Assembly: GCA_022539475.1 (NCBI GenBank)
Contig: VCMS01000061.1
Coordinates: 1 to 44,117, forward strand
Direction of reading: 5' to 3'
Source: Gracilaria domingensis
Taxonomy: Eukaryota > Rhodophyta > Florideophyceae > Gracilariales > Gracilariaceae
DNA length: 44,117 nt
The position numbers were made by a program, and so were the translations under genes. The notes beneath the pieces were generated by a model. It made no database searches. It had not been told where the DNA came from and saw only the letters and a program-made list of their open reading frames with translations. Positions within the stretch are counted from its first letter, which is position 1, and each line of letters begins with the position of its first letter. Of this stretch, positions 32,009 to 43,642 are shown piece by piece.

Positions 32009-32086
32009 CACTTCACCTCAAAAAACACGTTACACATAGGAAACGAACTTCGTTTCCTATGTGTAACGTGTTTCTGATGTGAAGTG
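32009..32086. repeat. Hairpin with about 38-bp arms
   Basis: CACTTCAC...ACACGTTACACATAGGAAACGAA is followed after one base by its near-perfect reverse complement. Confidence 0.85.
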
Positions 32087-32122
32087 CTTGAAGTAAACCA
32101 CCGCCTTCCGCCCCATCCCCAT

Positions 32123-32665
32123 TCCACTTCCAATCCAAAGATCCCGCACGCTATAACTCCATGAACCTATCGCGCTCATTCTCGCAAACAGCCCCCGCCG
32201 CGCAGTCACATATCCCGTTAGCTAACTCTTCGCTCTTCGAAACATTCTCAAATGAACACTCATCTACTTACCATGTGTCCCCTACCTCACCAATACCCTC
32301 GACAACACGCATCAAACTGTCCCAAAAGCCCTACGCATACGCATACACCATTATCCAGTTAGCATTCACATCAAAAGTCGAACAAAAAGCTCCTCAAACT
32401 TACCCATAGGCCCCCGCCCAAGACATTCACGCTAACCTGCTTCCAAATCCTCTCCGTGCGTCTCGCAAAATCACGTAACGTTCCGCAGTTAGACTTCGCA
32501 AACACCATCAGCATCAAAAGGTCTCACTTACATTGAACCCATTCAGTACGCATCCCAAACATAAAAAACCTGAACTACTCCGGTTCCAATCCAAAGATTC
32601 CGCACGCTGCAGCTTCATGAACCTGTCGCGCTCATTCTCGCACACAGCCGCCGCCGCGCAAAAAC
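32123..32665. repeat. Diverged direct repeat pair (32123-32208 and 32580-32665)
   Basis: TCCAATCCAAAGATCCCGCACGC and the following CATGAACC..CGCGCTCATTCTCGCA recur about 457 bases apart. On the minus strand both encode CENERDRFM, which suggests a duplicated exon. Confidence 0.7.
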
Positions 32666-33069
32666 ACTGGTCAGAGTCGCGCATATTCGCCATATCAAAC
32701 ATTTACGCCTCGACTTACCTGTTTCGCACGTTTCACATCCCAGGACAGGACTCTGAGAGGCAACGCCACTGAAGCTCACAGAAGAAGAACTTCAATCGCA
32801 GCCACACTGTACGTCAATCATCGCCGGCCGCGTAATGCGCCGTCCGCGAAAATTTTGAAAGTTGTGTTCAGAAAAGTTCGAAATCCTCCCCACACTGAAA
32901 CATGCAGGAAAGGTACGTAAACGATCACGTGCACGGTGGAGTTGGTGGCGTATAAACACACTTTATACTCTCCCCTGCTGGGTGCTCCAAGATTCTGCGC
33001 CGCACCATCACCACCGACCTCCCTCTGCAAGCAACTTCCCTCACTACTTTCATACCCTCTCACCCAGCC

Positions 33070-36000
33070 ATGCACAACTGTTGTTTCCCCCGCTGCTCAT
33101 TCCATACACAGTCCCTCGCCTCTCTCGCCCAGCATCAGAAGCGATGCAGACACAGGACTGACCCAAACCCGTTTCTCACCCCAACACCTCATCGAGGATC
33201 CCACTTCCCTCCCCGAACCAAGCGCCGCAGACTCAACAACACCGAACCCCCTTCCTTCCCCCCTCTAACCGCCCGTCCGATAACGTAGCACTCGCAGACG
33301 ACGACCCTTATCTCCAGGAACAGCTTGCTCTCTCCCTACGCTCATCCGACGCAGCACAGATACTCAGCCCGCATCACCAACTCGCCTCCCAGTCCCCTTC
33401 CACAGGCTCAGGTAACGCCTTCTCCCCCTCTCCACCCTCACAGAAAGACCACATCCATAACCTCGTCACCTACATATCCTCCATCGCCACAAAACTCGGA
33501 AAGCGTTCTGCTGACGAGCTCATCAACATTCTCAGGCAATCCACCTTTCCCTCTTCCCTCTTCCAGACCTCCATCACTTCCGCTGCCGAATGTCTGAAAC
33601 TGCACTCCAAAATCTTCGAAGAAACAGTCAGCTCCATTGGGTTCACCTCAACCATCATCCATGACAAAAACCATAACTTCTCCGCCACCCTCTACCTCAG
33701 GGACCCCGTTCAGGTTCTCCTACAACAACTTCGTCTCGCATCCCACAGCAACTCCTTCTTTCATCCAGTCAAACAAGCTTCAAGAACAGGAACTACCGCA
33801 ATCGCACACCCTATGGCTTCGGAACTCGGCCGCCATGTCGTCCCGACTATCAAGAGGCATATCATGCATTCTCCGGACCCCGACGTCATCTGGCACGATC
33901 CCAGTATCACCGGCACAGACTCGTTCGTCGGCCTCGTTCAACTATATTCAGACAAGTCTTCCACCTCTTTGAAAAGTTCTTCTGTTACGTCGTATCCTCT
34001 TCACATCACCCTCCTCAATTTCAATGACGCCTTCCGCAGAAAGTGCATCACGCAGAACTACACACTCGTCGGATACATACCCACATCCTTCACCTCCGAC
34101 TCGTCCTCCACTGACACAGATTCCTTGGAAGTCGCTCCCTCAACCCCCAGCGTGACCCGCATTGTGCGCATGCAGCTCGTCCAGGAGTCCCTAGAAACCA
34201 TCCTCAAACCTCTGTATCATATCGGTATGAAGGGTTTTCCCTTCCGCGACGCCAAAGGAGTCCTTCGTCAATGCCATCCAGTCATCTCCAACTACAGCGC
34301 TGACATCCCCGAAGCCAAGGACATTCTCGCAGTACTTCATGGCACAAAGCCAAGCAACCCTGCCACCGGTGTCTCCTCCCTCGTTCAAAACTCAACCTCT
34401 ACCAACCTACTCTCACAGAGCGAACCCTCTCACACACTTTGCAAACCAGAAAAAGACATGATGACCTACTTCTCGAGGCAGATTCTGCTCTCCTCTCCCA
34501 TAGACCACGGGTTGCAAGGAACCTCAAAGAAGAAGCTGCAGAACTTCTCCACTCCACCTCTCTCTCTCCATACAAGTCCTTTCTGGAATCTTACCCTCTT
34601 CTCAACATCTCTTCACTGCTCACTCCTTATTCAATCTTCTCCTTCGAGCCCTTCACAACTTTCACCTTGGCATCTCTAAACTCATCAAACTCGCCACAAT
34701 CGAACGCCTGAAGTCCGATTCTCTTCACACTTCCGTGGGCTTCAATGGATCCTCCAGGTCGTTTCGGTCCATCAGAACATCTATTCTTACTCACGCCAAC
34801 TCCATCCTAGCTGACATCGAACGCTCGTTTCCGGCTCCAGGGCTTCATATTGATTTCTCGACATCTGAAAAGGGTAAGTCTCTCAACGGCTTCTTCACCA
34901 CTGACGGAATCAGAGGCATGCTAGAAGCAAAGGACTATCGCGCCCTGGACATGGTCTTCCCCTTCATCGGTGCATTCTTCGACCGTTGCTGCGGTGAAGT
35001 ATCTCCCGCCCCAATAACCACCATTTTCACCTCTTACGTCGATCTCGTCAATAACGTTCTTCACTACCACACTGCCCCAGAATGGACTGATGATCGCTTA
35101 CGCTCTTTGGAGACTCTCATCAAGAACTTCAAGACTCAAACTGTCTCAGTTTTGGGTCCATACCAGGCTCCAACTTTCGTACTCTCAAATTCCATCTCCT
35201 GGATCACATCATTCCAGACATCCGTCGATACGGAGGCCTCCATTTCGGTGATGCAGGTGTGTACGAGCACGCGCATCTCCTGTTCAAGAACCACTACCGC
35301 CGTACCTCTCGCAGAAGATCAACTGCGCATAAGGAAACAGTGGACTCAATCCAAGAGTCGCAGATTTCTTACACTCCATCTCGGTAAGGAAACACTTCTC
35401 CATGTCTACCAACTCGGCCAGTCGTTTGTCGCAGCGGTGTCCCTCCATGGTTCGTGATGGTAGTTCATTCTCCCTCTTCGACATCATCACGGCCGACAAG
35501 TATCTACGGTCCCATCCAAACGTCCCGTCATCTGCTCTCACAGATTTGTTCTCCAAAACTACATTGCAGTTCATCAACCAAATCTCTCGCGACGCCCTCT
35601 CTTCCTTCCGTACCCTAAGCTTAGAAACTCTTCAACCGTTGGACAACCCCCATGACATCAAAATCACCGTCGTTAACTCCGCTTACATTGTTTCTGGATT
35701 CTGCCCCTCGCTGGATGACTACGATCGTCACTTTCAATGCATTAGACTGCGAGAGCCGGAGGTCTCTTTGTGTGAACGTATTTTTGCAACCACTTCTTTC
35801 GGCCCTTCCAAGTCCCCAAAATTCTCTACCGTCCTGGTTAATGGAACTCCTCCTCCCGGTTGTGACTTCCCGACCGCATGGGTATGCAAAGTCTTTGCCC
35901 TGGTTCGCTTTAGCAGATGTAACCAAAGCAATTCCGATTCTGAATTTGCCTTTGTTCGCTTCTTCGAGGTAACGGAGCCGTTGGATAACATTGACGAATC

Positions 36001-36283
36001 CTTGAACTGCATTTCCCTCCGCTGGGCCACGGATGACGAGGAAGATCACACATTGCAAACCTCCAATTCTCTAAAACGGTCAACAACTGCATCTGTATCC
36101 CCATGGTTCGGTCTCGTCCCATTCTCTTCGATCAAAGGCTCGGTACACATCCTCCGACAAAACTATCCCGCACGCCCCTTTTTCCCTCCATTGCACTGGA
36201 AGTTCCACCGATTCTACATTAACAGATTCTATCGCAATCCCCGAGCTCGTGTACACTACCATCCAATCACCAAACTTTCGTAA
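33070..36283 (+). pseudogene. Gene 1B: transposase-like protein with N-terminal zinc finger (several frame breaks)
   Basis: The ATG at 33070 opens with MHNCCFPRCSFHT and ends the finger with HQKRC, matching the zinc region of gene 1A. The protein then continues with frame changes near 33270, 34358, 34650, 35175 and 35385, all located by alignment to gene 1A. At most of these one C of a short run seems to be missing. Conserved blocks: FSATLYLRDPVQ, SADIPEAKDIL, HGTKPSNPCHRC, FSFEP followed by HNFHLGISKLIK, LHIDFSTSEKGKSLNG, FHLLDHIIPDIR, GVYEHAHLLFKNHYRR and RFYINRFYRN near the end. About 1070 residues once frames are followed. It may be intact if the breaks are consensus errors. The role is as for gene 1A. 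Confidence 0.6.
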
Positions 36284-36299
36284 CGTAAACCATAATGCA

Positions 36300-38851
36300 T
36301 TAGTGACGTTCTATCCAATTCTCCTCATGTAATCCTTCTTGCACAGACCTTTCCCTCATATCCCTCTCTGCAGTTATGTCGTAGAACATACGGTCTCCCC
36401 GACTGCAGCATCCAACATAGCAATCCAGTACAGCTCCGAGCTTCTCAGAGATCTCTCCCATAAACACATCTTCTCGGACAGCAAGGTACATTTTCCTTTT
36501 CGACGGAATCCAGTAAACCACAGTGCCCACCCGGTCATCATTTCCATGCCGCGCATCTTCAGCATTCGATGGGCCATTTCTGAACTCTGTTGGATAACTC
36601 TGCTGCATGCGGACCCTCACGGTCTTCAGTATACTCTCAAGTGCCAGTGGTAGATATTTCCCGAACAAGTTGGAGAACAACACTTGTCTCTTACCACCTC
36701 TCCCTCGTTCAGACTCTGTCGCGCGAACAACGGACGCTATCCAGGCATCAAGACGTGCCAGATGCATAATTGTTCCATCCACTGGATCCCTCTCTTCGGT
36801 ATTCCTCGAACTTGTTTGTAAAACGTCGTAGCCCATGAACTCACGCAGCACCTCCAAGCTCAGGCTGTTCCGAAAAAGCAAGTCACATGGTTCATCTTCG
36901 GTTGCATGATATGGGTTAAAGCCCGAGAAACATATATCTTCTACCTTCTGAGTTCTCCACGACGACAGAATCTCACATCCATTTGCATCTTCGGGTAGGA
37001 GTTTTTCACGTACCTCTCTGGTTTGTATTTCATACTTGTTCTGCTCCATTTCATCATTTTTTATCGGGGTCCTTACAAGCATGTCGTAACCTAGTCCCAT
37101 CAATAACTTCTCCTTCGCATGGCGTTTTCGAACACCTATTGCATCACTTAAAGCCTGTTTCAACCTTCTGCGCAAACAAATGTCGTGCGTTAACTGTTTC
37201 ACACAGTCATCTTCCATTTTCATTCCTCGGATAGATTCCCAACGTGGCTTCATTACCTCCGTCTCCACAATTTGCATCAACAAATGGTCGCCTCCACCAC
37301 GTACGGATGGCGTGTACGCCCTCATTTCCATGGCAAGATCCATTGGGCACCGTGGCACTATCTCCTTCCCATCAACAACCAGCACACTGTCGTCTTTCTC
37401 AGGTCCAACTGTCTCACTTCGGTTGCCCCAGTTCCTTGCCGGTATACTCATCTCGAAGCATAGCTCTCTTGTCTCGTCTTTGGCGTATTGAAGTATGGAG
37501 TCATAGACGGTCTTCGCAACACCAACAAACTCGTCGTTCACGTCAATGTTGTACCGCTTCCTGCTCTTGTTACTGTCACGTTCGTTCCTTTTCCCTCCAC
37601 GTCTGAGAGCCTCTCTCAAAGAGTGTATGAGAACCTCTTGTTCTCTGACCTTAACCTCCAGTTGCTCTATGTTCTTCTGAGCAAGTCGTACGCTCATTTT
37701 CAGACTTTGCTTGTCCTCTATTGTACGATACAGATCTCCCTTCAGTTTCCCGATCTTTTCCAAAAGCTCGTATCGCGGAGTAAGGGATTCATCTTCATCT
37801 TCTTCCATTGCACCATGCAGGGAAAAGCTCCGTGACAAAGCACCACGATCAACATCTTTATCGTTCCATACTTCTCTACGGGCGTTTGCTATGACAGGTT
37901 GCCGATCGTTCCCCACCCGTCTATTCTCATTTCCATGGTTCGTCCTTCTTCTGACCTGATTGAACCTGTTTCTCTGTGACTCACCTGTGACTGGTGTCGG
38001 TTGTATCTCGTTTCGTCTTCGTCTTCCTTGTGTCTGGACCCAATATGAGGGACGGAATCATGCCTGCCTTCGATGGGAGCCATATGCGTTGCATTTCCGG
38101 CGTCCACGTTGTCGTTCGCCTCCACGTTATCCTTGTCCTCGACGTCACTTGGGATATCTACTGCGTCCGTGGACTCCCGCTCCTTTCTTCCACTGCCTTT
38201 CTTGGCACGAGAGACACCCTCATTCATTTTCTCGTTCCTCTTCACTTTTCTCGAATCATAACTGTTACGTTCTGTTCCGGCAGCGCTTCTGGGTATCTCC
38301 CTATCCCCAGGTTCGGCTCTAGGTTCGGCTCTCACGATGGCGCAATCCACGGTTTCCATCTCCGCATTGTCATCCGCAGTTCTCACCTTGTCGAAACAAT
38401 CATCGATACGAGGACCTTCTGTTCCTCCACTGCCTCTTGTCCTCCTTACATTCTGACGTACAGCCGTTCTTCTCTTATTTCCTTTCATCGCTTTGATATC
38501 TACATTTCCATCATCACTGACCCTTGGCTCTTCCATTGCAGCCATGTGGCGTGTAACAGGCCCACGCATTGCACTATCCTTGGCTTGAACGGTTTCACTT
38601 ACTGTGCGTTCCGTAGTGCATGTGGAAGCTCCTGACCTCCTTCTCGGTTTTACTTCCGATACTGTAGATGAAGATTTTGGTTTGCGAAGTCCAGCACGAG
38701 GTGCTCGGCCTCGGCTACCTCTCCCATTAGTAGCACTACTTCGTGAGACGACCGCGCTCCTACGTTTGGCCACCCCAGTATCCCAGCGCTCCGGCGGTAC
38801 CGATGCCTTTCGCGGTTTACCACCTGCATGCTCCGCACGTTGAGGAGCCAT
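36300..38851 (-). pseudogene. Gene 2B: coiled-coil protein of unknown family (one frame break)
   Basis: The ATG at 38851 (MAPQRAEHAGG) is chosen because the open frame upstream of it has no counterpart in copy A. The N-terminal third is basic and Ser/Arg/Glu-rich. The frame changes near 37905 in a G-rich stretch, then runs open to 36300. The coiled coil (IGKLKGDLYRTIEDKQSL to LIHSLREALRR) is followed by blocks shared with gene 2A: DEFVGVAKTVYDSIL, RNWGNRSETV, YTPSVRGGGDHLL, GVRKRHAKEKLLMGLGYD and GTIMHLARLDAWI. The gene ends 16 bases from the stop of gene 1B, tail to tail as in copy A. The function is unknown. Conservation in both clusters argues it is a working part of the element. Confidence 0.6.
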
Positions 38852-39315
38852 CCGAGATCCTTCGGCCTTCGTGCGCGGTAGTATTACGGAACAGATATAG
38901 AAACGTGAACGATACTGAAGGTATATGATTGAGAGTGATATGTGAGGGTCACGTACTCGGTGTGCAGGACTGATATGTGAAGGGGAGGGGAATTTAACCT
39001 CGTACTGCATATATGGAGAAAAGCATTCTGCAGCATTTGTGGCGGATCGGCATTCAATTTTTGGACCTTTCCCGGGTCCATATTCCGGACTTGGTCCGAT
39101 TTTCCCGGATGTTGCGCCCTGCATATACAAGTACGGCACTTTCAACGATCTTTCATACCACTATATGCATCAATATGTTACACAGTACAGCTTGAGTGTA
39201 CATATGAGTAGTATTTCTGCAATCATAGCAGAAGTGTTCAATACAATTTACTTCAACAAAAAGCTTTTCTCACTACATTGAGCCCATACGAAGTCCAAGG
39301 ACATTGTCTGAGAAC
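38852..39315. other. Intergenic interval between genes 2B and 3B
   Basis: 464 bases with no convincing gene. The open frames here overlap each other in several phases without shared motifs. It must hold the promoter of gene 2B on the minus strand. I see no clear repeat. Confidence 0.5.
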
Positions 39316-42300
39316 CTAGGTTAACCTTTCCCAAGGATATGTGGGTCCATAGTCAACGTAAATTTCGTCGTGCTCCTTAATGTCCCTTGAGGCCGTGACT
39401 ACGAGGAGTCTGTAGTTCTCCAAAAGCCCCAAAGTTGTAGCCTGATACTCTGTGGGCTGGCGAATGAATACATTTGGTTTGCGTGCCATGTTAGAATCCA
39501 TTTCTTCCAATTCCTTGTCCTCATCACCTTCACGATATGACGCGTCATTGATATAGCCCGCTACACAGAAAGGAGCAGGAACTATCCAGGCATGACCAGC
39601 GTTGACTTCAGTATCATAATGCGGGAGAGTGTTGTACATTTGCCCCTTCAGCCTCACTTGCATGCAATACTTCCTGAACCGAGATGCAGTGGCCCCCAGC
39701 ATTCCGTCTCCATACGTCAAATGTGTGGTATTGCGTCGGCTTAGATCATGATACACCAAGGTCCCATAAAAGTATCCAATAACCTCCCCTTCGGAAAACG
39801 CCCTACTCGTAAATACTCCATTTCCACTTGCTGCATGTTTGATATTCGACTTCTTCACATAGAGCCATAGCGATGTCGCCTCGACAGAGAGTAAAGTGTG
39901 ACTGTCCAACGTAGTCATCTTCCCTTGTAAGGCAAGTGGCCACTCATGGAACGGTTTCTCTTTGTACGTAGTGATAAGACCAGGTTCATTCCAATAGGTG
40001 GATAGGTACGACATGATATGGAATGGGAAAGATTGGTACGATGGGAATCCCTTGGGTGCATTCCATATAGTCGAAGTCTTTCGTTTCCGTTCAGGAAATT
40101 TGGCATCCACCACATAAGACGCTTGAACTACCTCATTCGTAACCGGTTCTTTCATCTTCAATTCATTGCGCCACACCTTTCTTGCGTAATGCACAATAGC
40201 ATTGTGCTTGGCATGAGAGAAACACTGCTCATCTTGCTCACATCCAATGAAACGCCGAGGCCCCTCAATATCCATACATGCCAGCGCGCACGAGAACGTC
40301 CCGGAGTAGAGATCAACCACAACATCCCCGGGATTCGAGAACCTCGCTATCAGCTCCATCAGTAGTTGCCTCGACTTTTGTTCTGGACGAGCGTTCGCGG
40401 TTCGAATTCTTCTACCACTCTTCACTCTCCATCGGAGACTCTCCCCAGGCGTAAGATTTGGAACCTGGTCAATGATAGAATAGTGCCCAGGATAGCGAGC
40501 TGAAACGTAGTTGAAGTTCTGATAGTTCACCATTACCTTCTGTTCCGCGTACGGGTTTCCATTCCTCACGCCATGCACGGCGTACTCCGTCGCCCCAAAC
40601 AGGCGAGTAGTATTACGCGCAGGGTTCTTCAAGGGGTTCGAACGAGAACGAATGAAGTTCATGGGCGTCGAATCCACTAAGAATGATGCGGTTTTCTTTC
40701 CGCTTGCGTCCTCCGACTTGTGCTCTCGCAAAATCTCTTCCCAGTCTCCAAACTGGTCGATACTGCAGAACAAAACGAAATGTCCTCCTGGTCGAAGCAT
40801 GGATGCCATGATGTCCGCAGTATTGTCCATATCATCGTCAGCCAATTCGTCGTACTCGCTGTCGCGGATGCCATATGGTGGGTCTGTGAGCACGAACTGA
40901 ACGTTGCCTTCCAAAGATGTATCCGATGGGAAGATAGTACCATGAGCCTCCACCAGTTCGTCATATCCGACACAATGCATTGAGAATTGCTTCTCCATGC
41001 TTCCTCGCACCATATCTAGAGCATTTAACGTGCGCGTGTCATCAAAGTCATGAGGGGGGAGAACCCCATCTGGAACGTTATCTTTCGCCCCAACAGAGGC
41101 ACCAGGTGTATCACCTTCTTCATTGTCGCTATCGAGAATGACGATGACATCGGAGTTAACTGAGCTTTTCCCTGCGGCGTTCCTCTTGGAGGAGCTCGGA
41201 ATCTGTATCGAGTCCTCAACCTTAACCGTGACGGTATTACTTCCTCCATCCTGCCTGAAGGAGCGGCCCTAGGGATAAGTCGAGATGGTTGGAGGTTATG
41301 TACAGACATCGCTTGACGAATAGAAGACACGTACTCTTTGGAGAATACATTGAAACGGGGTGGTACTCGTGCGGGGCGGCCAGGTCTGAAGCTTTCCAAC
41401 AAATTCCATCTTGACGTTGGGGACATTTTGTATAGGAAGCCATTCAACACAATCTTGCTGACATCTGCCAAGAATTCCTTTGCCAACTCCCGTAAGTTGG
41501 CGTCGATAGTATCCGGAAGAGTATGAACCCAAGAAACGGTGTCGGTCACATCCAACGTGGGTTTCAGTTCTTCCCCCAACGTATGAAAAGCTGACTCCGG
41601 ACTGTACCCAACAGAGCGGGATTCAATGACATGGAACCCAAGCGACTTCTTTTCTACAAGCAGGTATGGCAGCAACATCTGCTCACCATCACCAAAGCCT
41701 AAGGTTGAGGCAAAGAAATCCCATCCCTTACAAATCGTTTGCACTGCATGTGCCATCCGTCTCCCGTGCGTCTCATTCGAAGCTATGTAGCCGTCGACGA
41801 ACTGCACAGCTCTATGGGTTCCCTTCCCGGTCTTTCCTCTCTTCGCCGCTGGGAGATTTCTCTCCGAAGTTATATGCTTCACGAAAGAGAGATAGAGTAA
41901 CTGCTGAAAACGAGTGGGAGGCCCAATCCTGAACGTAGTTCTCTTCGTCTGCTTACTGCCTGGACCATGTCGTTTGAAAAGGTCATTCCAGAAAGCCCGT
42001 TCTATGAACGAGCTACCGTTGTCGACATCCTTTTCAAGACTCCAGGTAAACAAATCTCTCACGCGCCGATCAGAATTCTCGTCGTCTAGATCAGTGATAC
42101 GCGTATATTTGTAGACCCTGCTCAGAAAACGCACGTCCAGACAGATCTTCGTGACTTCTTTTGCGGAGTAGTTTTGGAAAGGACCCTTGACCGCAGTGGT
42201 GATGAACTCTCGTGCACATGCCAGGTGTTCACGGTTTGATACAGCGTATTCCACAATTTCCGTGTACCCAACTTCACGCGGATTACCAGTACCACTTCTT

Positions 42301-42482
42301 GAAGCGGCATACGCATCTCGCAACTCAATGAACAACCCCCAACATTTCAAGAAACGCGTTGCCATGCTGGCTGAATCGAACGACGCGCTAGAGGATGCGC
42401 TAGAGGATACCGTGCCGTGGTTCTCATCGGCCAGCACACTCTGCTTAACAGTCCGAGGAGCGTCATTTCCGGTGGACGCCAT
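39316..42482 (-). pseudogene. Gene 3B: DNA amino-methyltransferase fused to SET domain (one frame break in linker)
   Basis: The ATG at 42482 (MASTGNDAPR) precedes an N-terminal domain of about 330 residues shared with copy A. The frame changes near 41265. The linker then contains DVIVILDSDNEEGD (about 41150), a good SUMO-interacting motif. The methyltransferase follows within 41013-39316: VLTDPPYGI (residues 42-50 of that part), EQKSRQLLMELI, then PGDVVVDLYSGTF (228-240) and FIGCEQDEQCFSHAKH (255-270). This is beta order, and DPPY fits adenine-N6 or cytosine-N4 methylation. The SET domain covers the last 200 residues: GNGVFTSRAFSEGE, IGYFYGTLVYHD, AGYINDASY and DEIYVDYGPTYPW. It likely acts in the nucleus on element DNA and on chromatin. 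Both enzymatic halves are in one open frame, so the fusion is not an artefact of the frame break. Confidence 0.82.
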
Positions 42483-42768
42483 GTAAGAACTGAGAATCAG
42501 AAAGGACGCGAAGTAAACGAGTATTGTGAAACGGTAGAAGTTTCGGAGATGTTTAAATGGGTGGGAAGCGACGGAAACGTCGGGAAGCGTCGGAAACAAT
42601 GGTGGAGAGCGCGGTTGCGACGGATTACCGAGAACTGAGCGGGTAATGAAATAGAGAGACGAGAGTGGGATCTAAACACATCAAACCGGTGGGGCACGTC
42701 AGTATGTGCAGTGCATTATATGTCTAGTATGTAAAACCAACGTAGAAAACACTGGGTTCGTACATCTT

Positions 42769-43397
42769 TGAACATCGCCCGAGCGCGGTGTGGGAACCGC
42801 GGTTCGCCGAGTTCATAGCCGAGATCATAGCTATGATCTCGGCTATGAACTCGGCGAACCGCGGTTCCGGCACGGCGCATCTGACGAAACGCCACGTGTA
42901 TACCGCCGAAAGACCCCCCCTGAGGACCCCCTGGAGACCACTTCTACTACACAATGCGCACCAAAGCACCTGTTCTCACCCACACCACCACTACCTGGTG
43001 GTGTTGCTGGCGTTTATATGGGCAGTGAATAAGTGACGCCCCGTCGATGGCCGCCGCCCTCCGTGCGCTGCTCCGCTCCCACCGCATCGTCTCTCCTCCT
43101 CAAGCCCTTCCCCTCCGTCTTCCACGCTTGCTACACAATGTGTCCGAAGTGTCATCCGCGTCTCCATCGCTCTCCCGTTTATTCGACGTCACTGCCCACA
43201 TAAACGCCAGCAAGGGGTCCTCCAGGGGGGTCATCAGGGGGGGTCCTTTCGGCGGTATACACGTGGCGTTTCGTCAGATGCGCCGTGCCGGAACCGCGGT
43301 CGCGAGTTCATAGCCGAGATCATAGCTATGATCTCGGCTATGAACTCGGCGAACCGCGGTTCCCACACGGCGCTCGGGCGATGTTCAAAGATGATGA
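42769..43397. repeat. Fold-back structure with two long palindromes (divergent region of copy B)
   Basis: The outer arms CATCTTTGAACATCGCCCGAGCGC (left) and the reverse complement ending at 43397 pair. Inside them lie palindromes at 42793-42868 (38-bp arms, perfect) and 43290-43363 (near-perfect, same sequence). Further in, CGCATCTGACGAAACGCCACGTG...CCGAAAG pairs with 43247-43285, and TGCTGGCGTTTATATGGGCAGTGA pairs with about 43188-43212. The left arm has about 65 extra bases (42935-43005) that the right lacks. Open frames across it are repeat products. Confidence 0.88.
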
Positions 43398-43642
43398 AAG
43401 GCGGGGACAGTGGTCAACCAGGACGGAATCAGACATTGATCCAACCATTTATAACCATCAGGAACTGTACCCACACTGCTCACGTGGGCATTGCAGCCGT
43501 TTTGAACGTGAGTGGTTGCGTCCATTGTGCTCACGCGAGAAAGGGCGGAGATTCGAACACGAGCGGTTGCAACTTCACGGGAGCAAACGTACGATTTGAA
43601 GAACACCAGGACTCGTGTATATCACACACACTGGCACATATA

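Larger units (their letters stand above)
31637..32405. repeat. Diverged direct repeat pair (31637-31805 and 32231-32405)
   Basis: Both units run from TTCGAAAC through CATCTACTTACCATGTGTCC and CATCAAACTGTCCC to a CTTACC end, with many substitutions and small indels. A weaker third unit may start near 32430. Confidence 0.65.
30945..33069. other. Repeat-filled interval between clusters A and B
   Basis: No complete gene is seen. The interval holds two hairpins, two pairs of diverged direct repeats and several GTAAGT sites on the minus strand (near 31670, 31800, 32265, 32400, 32525 and 32715) that look like splice donors. A minus-strand phrase CENERDRFMKLQ (about 32650-32610) recurs as CENERDRFMEL with a following stop near 32190-32155. 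I read this as duplicated exon-intron remnants of a host gene. GTATAAACAC near 32950 is a plausible TATA box for gene 1B. Confidence 0.4.

Noticed and set aside
42787..43599. Open frames over the copy B fold-back (for example 43047-43313, 43285-43599)
   Set aside because: Their sequence is generated by the palindromes (EFIAEIIAMISAMNSA appears in both orientations). There is no independent support.
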